The position numbers were made by a program, and so were the translations under genes. The notes beneath the pieces were generated by a model. It ran no database searches. It worked only from the letters and a program-made list of their open reading frames with translations, and was not told the origin of the DNA. Below, in pieces: positions 8,876 to 16,776 of a stretch of DNA of 64,000 bases. Every line of letters begins with the position of its first letter. The stretch's first letter is position 1. The stretch spans positions 22,903 through 86,902 of the forward strand of contig CAYLRU010000011.1 in the NCBI GenBank assembly GCA_964386565.1. Reading direction: 5' to 3'. Source of the DNA: CAYLRU01 sp964386565 (GTDB lineage: Bacteria > Desulfobacterota > Desulfobacteria > Desulfobacterales > UBA5616).

Positions 8876-9565
8876 TCACCACGCCAATCCCTTTCCCTTC
8901 ATACCGCCGCGTTTGATTCCGAAATCCATTCCCAGTTGTATGCGGGACAGGAAAAAAAGAACGAAATGGGAAAGCTTGGTAAACGGTATGGCCATGAGCA
9001 TGATTTCACCGCTGATAATGTGGGCATATAACCAGAATCGATACGGCGTCACCTGGTGCTGGGCAAAAAACCCGGTAATGAACGGCATGACGGCGATCAT
9101 AATAACCAGGATATCATAAACATCTGTCAAAATCCTGACCTCCGGCATACTGATGCGGCGCAGAATAAAAAAGACAGCCGCTGCAATAACCAATATGGTA
9201 AATATATCGGCGACGGTTTCGGGAAGCATATAAAAACTCACTCCCCATCTTTCCTTTAACAAAATCTGATGTGCGGCAAGAAAAACCGGCGTCATCATCA
9301 GTAATATGTGAAATACGAACACTATGCACGAAAAAACAGGATTGTTACGCCAGGATCTTGTTCCGAAAGGCACCAGCCAAAACACCACGGACCTGGTAGC
9401 GCCCTTTATGCCGTAAAAAATGTTTCGGGTATATGTGACCCGGTCCAGACGCCAGTCCAACCCCCTGACATAGAGTAAAATGCGGATGACAATCCCGATA
9501 AAAAAGACCCCAAACGTAATCCAAGCCATGGGTCCTGTGAGGAATTCATACATGTTCAATCCCAT
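8876..9565 (-). CDS. hmcE: Hmc complex membrane subunit HmcE (NarI-like)
   Basis: 229-residue polytopic protein with about five hydrophobic segments, like the gamma subunit of respiratory nitrate reductase. Conserved His residues in the helices (for example in FVFHILLMM and WLYAHIISGEIM) could ligate b haems. It is the expected membrane partner of HmcF. AGGG seven bases before ATG 9563-9565 supports the start. hmcD ends only nine bases upstream, so the genes are co-transcribed. Confidence 0.9.
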   Translation of the reverse strand: MGLNMYEFLTGPMAWITFGVFFIGIVIRILLYVRGLDWRLDRVTYTRNIFYGIKGATRSVVFWLVPFGTRSWRNNPVFSCIVFVFHILLMMTPVFLAAHQILLKERWGVSFYMLPETVADIFTILVIAAAVFFILRRISMPEVRILTDVYDILVIMIAVMPFITGFFAQHQVTPYRFWLYAHIISGEIMLMAIPFTKLSHFVLFFLSRIQLGMDFGIKRGGMKGKGLAW

Positions 9566-9574
9566 ACTCCCACC

Positions 9575-9709
9575 CTATTGGTCTTCATCTCTTTCAGTTA
9601 AAAAATACCAGTATCCCGCAATCCCGATGAGCGCCGCTACAACCAGAACATAGGTAACGCCCTCGGTATGGGTCAAAAAATCCTGTAGCGTATAAAAAAC
9701 CGTATCCAT
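9575..9709 (-). CDS. hmcD: Hmc complex small membrane subunit HmcD
   Basis: 44-residue protein with one hydrophobic helix (VTYVLVVAALIGIAGYWYF) and a charged tail ending in TERDEDQ. Its size, single membrane helix and position between hmcC and hmcE match HmcD, the small integral-membrane subunit of the complex. It was found by translating the gap by hand. ATG is at 9707-9709 and TAG at 9575-9577. The function of HmcD is not established beyond complex membership. Confidence 0.85.
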   Translation of the reverse strand: MDTVFYTLQDFLTHTEGVTYVLVVAALIGIAGYWYFLTERDEDQ

Positions 9710-9740
9710 GTTTTCCTCTCTAAACCTTGCGTTCTCCATT

Positions 9741-9777
9741 ACCCGTCACTCAATACTCATTACCCAATTCTGAATAC
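9741..9777 (-). repeat. Heptamer-periodic tract B
   Basis: On the plus strand AC recurs at 9741, 9748, 9755, 9762 and 9776, an exact 7-bp phase; 9769 has TC. On the minus strand it reads as GTAATGG/GTGACGG/GTATTGA-like units. The tract encodes the last residues of HmcC (ELGNEY) and supplies its stop codon at 9750-9752. Confidence 0.75.
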
Positions 9778-10931
9778 TCCGGATGCTCAAACAAAACAGG
9801 CATTCGCGAAACGATAAACCGGAAAACCACAATGCCGGCCGTTACCAGAAATACGGATATGCCGATCTCCATCCAGTGGGGGAAATATCTCTCACTTGCC
9901 GGCAGGTGCCAATTGAAAGCGATCAGGCAAACATTAAACCGATTCAATACGATTCCCAGCACGGACCATACGGCCGCGATCTTGATAATTTTCAGATTTT
10001 TCTCCCTGGTGCCGATGGCATATGCATAAGACGGAAGCGCCACAAAACCGATCAGTTCGACCAGAAACCATGCGCCGTAAGGGGTTGCCAGCAGGTGCCA
10101 GTTATTGCTTGCGGAAATGCCGATGAGTTTAACGAAAAAATATCCGGCAAGAATAAAGGAAGCCGCTTTTCCAAAGCCGAGGATGACGTGCTCCTTTTCC
10201 ATCCGGTGGGTCTTGTCCATCTTGTGGGAAAAAAATCTTCCGGTCAAAGTACTCTCTACAATGACCATTGAAAGCCCCGCAATGATGCTGGACACAAAAA
10301 AGTAAACCGGCAGGTAGGGAGAATACCACAGGGGATGAAGTTTGGAAGGTGTAATGAGAAACAGAGCACCCAGAGACGACTGATGCAGCGTCGACAGGAT
10401 AACCCCGAAAATGGTCAGGATCAGGGTGAGTTTCACGACCAGATTTCTGACTTTTTTCAAACCCAGCCATTCCAAGGCTGCCGGGGAGAATTCCAAAAAC
10501 AGCACGGTCAGGTACAAGGCCACGCACGCCGCCACCTCAAACAGCACCGAGGTGGTTCCCTGCTGGATGATGAACGGGTACGGCAGCCGCCACCCCCTGC
10601 CCACGTCGTACGTCAGCGCCGCTACTACCAGGGCATATCCCAGGAATCCCGTCAACACGGCGGGTCTGACAGCGGAATGATACCGCTTTAAACCAAAAAT
10701 ATAAACAGCGGCAGATGTGACATAGCCGCCTGCAGCCAAGGCCACACCCACCAGGAGGTCAAATCCGATCCAGATTCCCCACGGGTTATAATCCGACAGG
10801 TTGGTCACGGCGCCAAGCCCCAACGTAAAACGAAGAATCGTCAGAATCAGACCCATGATGATAATTATGCCGGCAACAACGTTAAAAGGCGAAAACCATC
10901 TTTTTACGGTATTTTCAATATTCTCGGGCAT
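9750..10931 (-). CDS. hmcC: Hmc complex membrane subunit HmcC (NrfD/PsrC family)
   Basis: 393-residue NrfD-type protein with about ten membrane segments, for example NVVAGIIIIMGLILTILRF. It is the quinone-interacting or proton-translocating membrane anchor partnered with the Fe-S subunit HmcB. The chosen start (MPENIENTVKRWF, ATG 10929-10931) follows AAAGGAG immediately after the hmcB stop; a longer in-frame start at 11003 would overlap hmcB. The C-terminal residues and stop lie in a 7-bp-periodic tract, so the natural end of the protein may have been changed by repeat insertion. Confidence 0.91.
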   Translation of the reverse strand: MPENIENTVKRWFSPFNVVAGIIIIMGLILTILRFTLGLGAVTNLSDYNPWGIWIGFDLLVGVALAAGGYVTSAAVYIFGLKRYHSAVRPAVLTGFLGYALVVAALTYDVGRGWRLPYPFIIQQGTTSVLFEVAACVALYLTVLFLEFSPAALEWLGLKKVRNLVVKLTLILTIFGVILSTLHQSSLGALFLITPSKLHPLWYSPYLPVYFFVSSIIAGLSMVIVESTLTGRFFSHKMDKTHRMEKEHVILGFGKAASFILAGYFFVKLIGISASNNWHLLATPYGAWFLVELIGFVALPSYAYAIGTREKNLKIIKIAAVWSVLGIVLNRFNVCLIAFNWHLPASERYFPHWMEIGISVFLVTAGIVVFRFIVSRMPVLFEHPEYSELGNEY

Positions 10932-10947
10932 CGGTTGTAAATCTCCT

Positions 10948-11988
10948 TTAGGACTCGTTCTGTTGCGCCTGCTCAAGGGCCTTTTTGACTTCTCTTTCAA
11001 CAACAGCCTGTTTTTCCTGTTCAGCCTTTTCCAATGCTTTCTCTAGATTTTTTGCAGCCGCTGATTCGGCTTTTTCAAGTGCCGCGGCCACGGCCGAGTC
11101 TTTCTCCGCTTCGGCGATCCGTTCGTTTCTCCTGGATATGGCGTAAATTCCCACCAGCAATACGGGCCACAACCCCGCAATAATGGGAACCGCACTCAAT
11201 GCGCCAGAGGTCAACGATGGGGCCGGCACATTTCCCAGGTCCTCCCGCATGCCCAAACCGGAAAATGGAGCGCCGGAAATATACATCCAACTGGTGCCAC
11301 CCATCTCGTGTTCGCCGTATATATGTTCCACATATCGACCGGGATACATCTGAATCTTTTTTCTCGCCATGTTGATCAGGTCTTTTCGCTTCCCAAAAAT
11401 CAGCGCCTCCCTGGGGCAGGCCTCCACGCAGCCGGGCAACCGGTTTTCCTGAATCCTGGGATAACACATGGTACATTTCATGACCCGGGGGGTAAAAGCC
11501 TCGTCGTATTCATATGACGGAATTTCAAATGGGCAGGCAATCATGCAGTACCGGCATCCAACGCATATGGATGCATCATAGACAACCGGGCCCTGCCTGG
11601 TTTTTCTGAACGCTTTTACGAAACAGGCCGATGCACAGGCCGGTTCCAGGCAATGATTGCACTGCTTTTTTACAAATACCGGGCCGTCGCCTCCCTTTCC
11701 ATCGAACTGATTTACAACGGTATAGGCTTTTGCCGTGGTCCGGCGATATTCTTTCAAGACAGACAGGTCCGTAAAAGGCTCTTCAGGCGCCGGCAGTTCG
11801 TTAACCCGGTTGCAGGCGGCTTCGCACCTGCGGCACCCGATACACAGGGTAATGTCGTGCAAGATTCCCAGACTGTCCGGGTATCCCCTGAAATGCCTGT
11901 TTGAAGCCCCATAAGCGGATTTTTTCAGTGCCGTTGCCGAACCGACGGCACCGAGCCATCCCAAAAACCTTCTCCGTGATATGGACAT
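10948..11988 (-). CDS. hmcB: Hmc complex periplasmic Fe-S subunit HmcB
   Basis: 346 residues. The N-terminus MSISRRRFLGWLG is a Tat signal. Four Cys motifs for [4Fe-4S] clusters follow: CIGCRRCEAAC, CNHCLEPACASAC, CVGCRYCMIAC and CTMC...GCVEAC. A membrane helix (VPIIAGLWPVLLVGIYAIS) then precedes a roughly 50-residue Ala/Glu/Lys-rich tail predicted to be a coiled coil. The ferredoxin part should pass electrons between HmcA and HmcC at the periplasmic face, with the tail in the cytoplasm. GAGGTG seven bases upstream supports the start. Confidence 0.93.
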   Translation of the reverse strand: MSISRRRFLGWLGAVGSATALKKSAYGASNRHFRGYPDSLGILHDITLCIGCRRCEAACNRVNELPAPEEPFTDLSVLKEYRRTTAKAYTVVNQFDGKGGDGPVFVKKQCNHCLEPACASACFVKAFRKTRQGPVVYDASICVGCRYCMIACPFEIPSYEYDEAFTPRVMKCTMCYPRIQENRLPGCVEACPREALIFGKRKDLINMARKKIQMYPGRYVEHIYGEHEMGGTSWMYISGAPFSGLGMREDLGNVPAPSLTSGALSAVPIIAGLWPVLLVGIYAISRRNERIAEAEKDSAVAAALEKAESAAAKNLEKALEKAEQEKQAVVEREVKKALEQAQQNES

Positions 11989-12069
11989 GAATGCACCTCG
12001 CGTGTATCAATGGTCAAGGATTTAATAAAACCCAACTATTATCCTCTCCCCTTCGGCCCTTTAAATCCC

Positions 12070-13659
12070 TTATTTAATTTTTTCCTCATGACAAGCCTCG
12101 CAATCCGTTGCAGACGGCTTTGCCATTTCCATTTTCTGATGGCACCCCATGCACTGCTGGTGATAGGCGCCCATCAACCCCGGGACAAGGGGTTTGCTTT
12201 CATCAAACGGTTTCCCGTGGCAGCTTCCGCATCGCGGCGGTTTTTCGCTTACCGGACTGTTGTGATGGCATCCCCGACACATCTGCTCGGCCCCGTTGTG
12301 AAAATATCCCGCCAACCTGCTGTCTTTCATACCGGCCCATAAGGCTCGTACAATTTTACCATGGGGGAATTCAACCGGTTGATATGTATCTTCAAGTATT
12401 TTGATGGTCACGGTTTCAGGTGTTTTTTCGGGATTTAAGACCACGGCCTGTTCTTTCCTGCTGTCAAGCAGACGTCCTGCCAACGCCTTATCGGAAATCA
12501 CCGTTGCCGGATCCTGATTTTCTTCGATGGAACCCAGATGGCACCGTCGGCAATAGTCGTCATCTTTTTTCCTGTCTTCAGCCATCAGCCCATGGCATCC
12601 GGCGCATTGTTTCTTATTGGTCAATGCCCTGTGGCAGCCCGTACAGCTCATCTTCTCATCGGGCTGATGCATGGCCTGCTCCAACTTAACCCAGTTCCCT
12701 TTTTCCGATCCTTCCGTACAGTGGCATTTGTTGCAGGATTCAAGGTCTGCATGGTGACAGACACGGCAGGTCGTCTCCTGTCCTTCGTGTTGTTGATGAT
12801 CAAAGGGCACCAGCTTCATTCGATAGTCGGAAGCAGGCACCTTGAGATTATCATCATATCTTTTGACAAAAACAATATCCGGCTGATTCCGCTTTATCCT
12901 GGGAATTTCATCCAGTTTTATGATGCCCTGCCGTTCTGCCGCATCGTGACATCCCCGGCATTGGACCGGGCCGGCGGTCTTTTTTTCTTCCGCCTTTTTC
13001 ATGTGGCAGGGGATGCAGGAAAGATGGGCGGCCGTCTGAAACCGCATGCCCGTGTCCCCGTCATCCTGCTGGTGGCAATAGCGGCAGGTTCTTTCTTTTC
13101 CCTTGACATAAACGATTTTCCCGGAAGCTTTGTCATATTCATGGTGGCATGCCCCGCATTTATTATCGGCCGCCTTGACATGTCGATAATGCAGGGAATG
13201 ATCAAATCCCATGGGATCCATATCAAAGACGGACGAGGGGAATTCCCGGTGGCATTCCCCGCAGATCGTCGGCCCGCTGTTCTGGCGTTTTTCAGACATT
13301 TCCCGGTGGCAGCCGATGCAGTTTTCGTGATAGGTCTCCATGAGGAACCGCCGGTCAATATCTTTCAACCGTTTGAATTTAAAGGAAATTTTATGTTCAT
13401 CCGCCAAGTGGCAGGTTGTACAATCTTTTTCGTATGCCTTTAACGCGTCGGTATGACGGTCATGAAGGAAAACAACCGCCGATCTTTCCAGAGGAGCGAA
13501 CTGCCTTGCGGATTGAATAAGGACGGCACCGGATATGGGGATAAACCTTTTTTTATCGATCTTTGCCCATCCCTTAATACCGATGACACAACAAGATATT
13601 GCCAGTACCGCCATACCCATCCATCCCGACATCGTCCTTGCTGACTTCATAAGATTCAT
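12070..13659 (-). CDS. hmcA: 16-haem high-molecular-weight cytochrome c HmcA
   Basis: 529-residue exported multihaem cytochrome. An N-terminal signal sequence (MGMAVLAISCCVIGIKGWA) is followed by exactly sixteen CXXCH motifs, from CTTCH near residue 80 to CEACH at the C-terminus. Sixteen is the haem number of Desulfovibrio HmcA. Additional His residues can serve as sixth ligands. It takes electrons from periplasmic hydrogenases or cytochrome c3 and feeds them to HmcB-F. It heads the operon, 60 bases downstream of a receiver-only regulator gene on the same strand. Confidence 0.95.
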   Translation of the reverse strand: MNLMKSARTMSGWMGMAVLAISCCVIGIKGWAKIDKKRFIPISGAVLIQSARQFAPLERSAVVFLHDRHTDALKAYEKDCTTCHLADEHKISFKFKRLKDIDRRFLMETYHENCIGCHREMSEKRQNSGPTICGECHREFPSSVFDMDPMGFDHSLHYRHVKAADNKCGACHHEYDKASGKIVYVKGKERTCRYCHQQDDGDTGMRFQTAAHLSCIPCHMKKAEEKKTAGPVQCRGCHDAAERQGIIKLDEIPRIKRNQPDIVFVKRYDDNLKVPASDYRMKLVPFDHQQHEGQETTCRVCHHADLESCNKCHCTEGSEKGNWVKLEQAMHQPDEKMSCTGCHRALTNKKQCAGCHGLMAEDRKKDDDYCRRCHLGSIEENQDPATVISDKALAGRLLDSRKEQAVVLNPEKTPETVTIKILEDTYQPVEFPHGKIVRALWAGMKDSRLAGYFHNGAEQMCRGCHHNSPVSEKPPRCGSCHGKPFDESKPLVPGLMGAYHQQCMGCHQKMEMAKPSATDCEACHEEKIK

Positions 13660-13686
13660 CCCGTGTAACTCGTAAGGGTTTCAGTG

Positions 13687-13699
13687 TATAGATTCTATA
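13687..13699. promoter_or_regulatory. Palindrome TATAGATTCTATA upstream of hmcA
   Basis: A perfect 6-bp inverted repeat with a one-base centre, in the 60-base gap between the receiver gene and hmcA. It could be an operator or part of a promoter. No certain -35 box is seen. Confidence 0.35.
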
Positions 13700-13719
13700 A
13701 TGTCAGTTCATAGCCCGCT

Positions 13720-14112
13720 TCATGCCCCGTAAGCGCCGTCCGATTTTTTTTCAAGAAACGATTGGATCATGGAGACAATCCGACTCATTTTCAACGATCC
13801 CTTGGGGATGAAACCATCCGCCTTGTTGTCCATGGCCGCCTGCCGGTACTCGGGCAAGTCGTATTCGGTCAGAATGATAACCAGGATTTCCGGAAAACAG
13901 GCTTTTATTCTTTCGGTCAAATCCAGGCCGCTTTCACCAGGCATGCGAATGTCCATGAAAATAATGTCCGGTTTGGATGCATTGATTTTTTCGATGGCCT
14001 GCTCGCCGTTTATCGCCTCTTCCACCAGCATGTCCGGAAACCGAAAGCGCAGGGCATTGTTAAAGGTGTTCCTGAAGGTATCGTTATCTTCTATGATGAG
14101 GATCTTTCTCAT
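13720..14112 (-). CDS. Receiver-only response regulator upstream of hmc operon
   Basis: About 130 residues forming a single CheY-like receiver domain: KILIIEDNDTF with acidic pocket, phospho-acceptor Asp in IIFMDIRMPGESG, ILTEY and a late Lys in FIPKGS. No output domain follows. ATG 14110-14112 is preferred over an upstream TTG. It is the first gene on the hmc strand. In Desulfovibrio vulgaris the hmc operon is followed by rrf1 (a receiver protein) and rrf2, so an analogous regulatory role is plausible, though the position differs and no Rrf2 gene is present here. Confidence 0.85.
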   Translation of the reverse strand: MRKILIIEDNDTFRNTFNNALRFRFPDMLVEEAINGEQAIEKINASKPDIIFMDIRMPGESGLDLTERIKACFPEILVIILTEYDLPEYRQAAMDNKADGFIPKGSLKMSRIVSMIQSFLEKKSDGAYGA

Positions 14113-14263
14113 GGTTTGGAGAGTCTCGTGCAATGCATCCGGACCTGTTTAACGGATATTGCCGGATATTTGAGATTCTTTACAATAATTTCGATAGGTG
14201 GTAAATACAGTAAACACTGTATTTTTTTCACACGGCAACTGTATTTTTAAATGTTACAGGCAA

Positions 14264-14944
14264 ATGGCAACGGAAAACAAAAATATGACCAACCCCTATC
14301 GCATCATCATCGCCGAAGATCACACCATTCTTCGTGAAGGGCTGAAATCCCTGATTTCCACAAACCCCAGGTTTCAAATCATCGATGAAGCCGAAGATGG
14401 ATACCAAGCCCTGAAAATTGCCGAAAAAGTCAAACCGGACCTGATGCTCATCGACCTTACCATGCCGAAAATGAACGGCCTTGAAGCGATCCGGGAGATT
14501 AAGCAACTCAGTCCGGGCACAAAAATCCTGGTGCTGACGGTTCACAAGGCTGAAGAGTACGTGTTTGAATCCCTGCAGTCCGGCGCTGATGGATACCTGC
14601 TCAAAGATGCGGATGCCTCGGAACTGATGCTGGCCATGGAAAATGTATTATCCGGCAAGACCTTCTTAAGTCCCGGAATTTCTAAAAATATCGTCGACGG
14701 ATACCTGAAAGGGAAAATGCCGGACAAAGCCTCTTCGTCATGGGATCAGCTGACCCGACGGGAAAGGCAGATCCTGAAACTCATTGCCGAAGGGCAGAAG
14801 AATAAAGACATCGCCGTTTTTCTGCATATCAGCGAAAAAACCGTTGATAAACACCGGTCCAACCTCATGAAAAAACTGAATCTTCACAACGCCGCCGAAA
14901 TCACTGCTTATGCCATACAAAAGGGATGGGTCTCAAACACCTGA
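14264..14944 (+). CDS. NarL/FixJ-type response regulator
   Basis: About 226 residues. An N-terminal receiver (IIIAEDHTILREGLKSL; phospho-acceptor in LMLIDLTMPKMNG) is followed by a LuxR-type helix-turn-helix (LTRRERQILKLIAEGQKNKDIA, then ISEKTVDKHRSNLMKKL). It should be a DNA-binding transcription factor activated by phosphorylation. The likely partner is the convergent NarX-like kinase at 15033-16364. ATG 14264 is preferred to a GTG at 14198. Targets are unknown; hmc is the nearest divergent operon. Confidence 0.9.
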   Translation: MATENKNMTNPYRIIIAEDHTILREGLKSLISTNPRFQIIDEAEDGYQALKIAEKVKPDLMLIDLTMPKMNGLEAIREIKQLSPGTKILVLTVHKAEEYVFESLQSGADGYLLKDADASELMLAMENVLSGKTFLSPGISKNIVDGYLKGKMPDKASSSWDQLTRRERQILKLIAEGQKNKDIAVFLHISEKTVDKHRSNLMKKLNLHNAAEITAYAIQKGWVSNT

Positions 14945-15032
14945 TGAACCAACACCTTATTTAAATTTGAGATTGGGATACCATCTTATTTCGGCATAAA
15001 TATAATCAAAATTGCCGGTTTGCGAAGCTATG

Positions 15033-16364
15033 CTATGAATAAATATCCCAAGACGCGCAGATGCGTGTGCCGGTGGACGGGTCGGATTGGATATCAAATG
15101 TGCCGCGGAAGAGTTCGGTACGCTCTTTCATGCCGGTAATGCCGAATCCTTTTTCGGAAACCCGTTTTGATGCCTGCAGCCGGGTATCGAACCCGCTGCC
15201 GTTGTCTTTGACGATCAATCGCACCTGGTTATCCTTCTGAAGCAAAGAGAGTTCAACGCGATCCGCGTTGCTGTGCTTGGCGATGTTGTTCATGGCTTCC
15301 TGGAGCACCCGGTAGATAATCGTTTTCAAATGGTGGGGAATCTGCTTTTCCTGGATTTCAATTGTTTTTTCAATCTCCATATCGTTATAAATTTCCTTAA
15401 ATTGCCGACAAAACCAGTGAATTGTGGCAATGATACCCAGATCGTCCAGGATGGAAGGACGAAGATTCATGACGATGGTCCGAACCTCTTCGGATGCCTG
15501 CTTGAGCATGGGCAACAACTGATGGAGGGACTGAATATGGGGATTGCCGGAATCCTCACCGGCCTGTTCAAGAATGGTCTCCACGCTGAACTTGATGGCG
15601 GATAAGGACTGACCGATGCCGTCATGGAGGTCTGCCGCGATTCGTTTTCTTTCATCTTCCTGGATATTCAACAGCATGGCCGACAGCATTTCCAAATCCC
15701 GGGTTCGGTCTTTCACCCGCTTTTCCAATTCATCCCTGGCTTTCAGCAGGGCATCTTCCGAGCGCTTGCGCCGGTTTTCCACTTCAATGCTGTATAACCC
15801 GAAGGCGATTTCTCCTGCCACATCGGTGAACAGCCGGTGTTCTTCCAGGTCCTTGCAATACTCTCCGGGAATGGAGACCGTCAGCATGCCGTAGATGTTT
15901 CCACCATATTCCAGTCTTTTTACCAGGGCGCCACGGCCATGGTAGAGATGAGACACCGGACACCCCGTACAAAACGACAGCGGGTCATCAATAACGATAA
16001 GGTCGCCGGTTTTTTTTACATGCCGGAAACAATGGATGTCTTTCCGGCTTTGAAATGTCGTGATGATGGATGAAAAGGCTTTGTTCAGTCCGGCTTCCGC
16101 ACTTGCCTGCAGGGTTTCATGAGTATTAAAAAGGGCGATCCAGGCATTATAATACCCCCGAGTCCCGACGAGATTTTCACATGCGCCGTGTATCAGCCGT
16201 TTAATGTCTTTTTCCTTCATAATCAACCGATTGACATTGCGAACAGCCCGCAACACTGCATTTAAATGCCGGATCCTGTCTTCGGCCCGGATTCGTCTTC
16301 GCACCTCTTCCTGCAAAAGAGTCACCCGGTTTTTTAAATTATCTGGATATCCGGTCTCGCCCAT
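15033..16364 (-). CDS. GAF-domain sensor histidine kinase (NarX-type HisKA_3)
   Basis: 443 residues without a membrane segment. A short N-terminal coiled coil is followed by a GAF domain (about 45-200), a second coiled coil, the phospho-acceptor helix DERKRIAADLHDGIGQ, and a C-terminal ATPase domain with the N-box EAMNNIAKHS and DNGSGFD/GITGMKERTE. It probably phosphorylates the convergent LuxR-type regulator. The GAF region contains FCTGCP, which might bind a metal or sense redox state (inference). The AGGTGA ribosome-binding site upstream lies inside a 7-bp-periodic tract. Confidence 0.9.
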   Translation of the reverse strand: MGETGYPDNLKNRVTLLQEEVRRRIRAEDRIRHLNAVLRAVRNVNRLIMKEKDIKRLIHGACENLVGTRGYYNAWIALFNTHETLQASAEAGLNKAFSSIITTFQSRKDIHCFRHVKKTGDLIVIDDPLSFCTGCPVSHLYHGRGALVKRLEYGGNIYGMLTVSIPGEYCKDLEEHRLFTDVAGEIAFGLYSIEVENRRKRSEDALLKARDELEKRVKDRTRDLEMLSAMLLNIQEDERKRIAADLHDGIGQSLSAIKFSVETILEQAGEDSGNPHIQSLHQLLPMLKQASEEVRTIVMNLRPSILDDLGIIATIHWFCRQFKEIYNDMEIEKTIEIQEKQIPHHLKTIIYRVLQEAMNNIAKHSNADRVELSLLQKDNQVRLIVKDNGSGFDTRLQASKRVSEKGFGITGMKERTELFRGTFDIQSDPSTGTRICASWDIYS

Positions 16365-16365
16365 C

Positions 16366-16400
16366 GTCCATCACCTAATACCCAAAACCATCACTTCTTC
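16366..16400 (-). repeat. Heptamer-periodic tract C
   Basis: AC recurs on the plus strand at 16373, 16380 and 16387, then 16393. The minus strand reads as GTGATGG, TTTTGGG, TATTAGG and TGATGGA-like units. It directly precedes the kinase start codon and contains its likely ribosome-binding site. Confidence 0.6.
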
Positions 16401-16776
16401 ATTTCCGCCCGGAACAGATACAAACTGTCGGATACCACCGAATCGATTCCAAGAATCTTTCGACATTTACCATATATCTCTGCTTTTTTATTATACGCCC
16501 CCGGGCACGCTAAGTAAAATAGTATTGCCATCATTTTCAAATCTGTTATATACAATATATGCGGAAATTATTAAATTTCAATATCAAACATAAAATCAAC
16601 AACCAACCCGTTACCGACAGCCCATAATCCGAAACCATTCCATGTCCATCCGGAAATGGTGGACTTCTGGTAAGGTCGAGGCCGCAGCGACTTTGAAACC
16701 ACAGGGACCCCGGGGCGAAATATACCATTTACGGATGAACACGATTTTACCATTGCCGCATGAAAGGTCATATCCC

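Noticed and set aside
12538..13443. 301-codon plus-strand frame antisense to hmcA
   Set aside because: The minus strand encodes sixteen CXXCH motifs in one frame, so the plus frame is a shadow.
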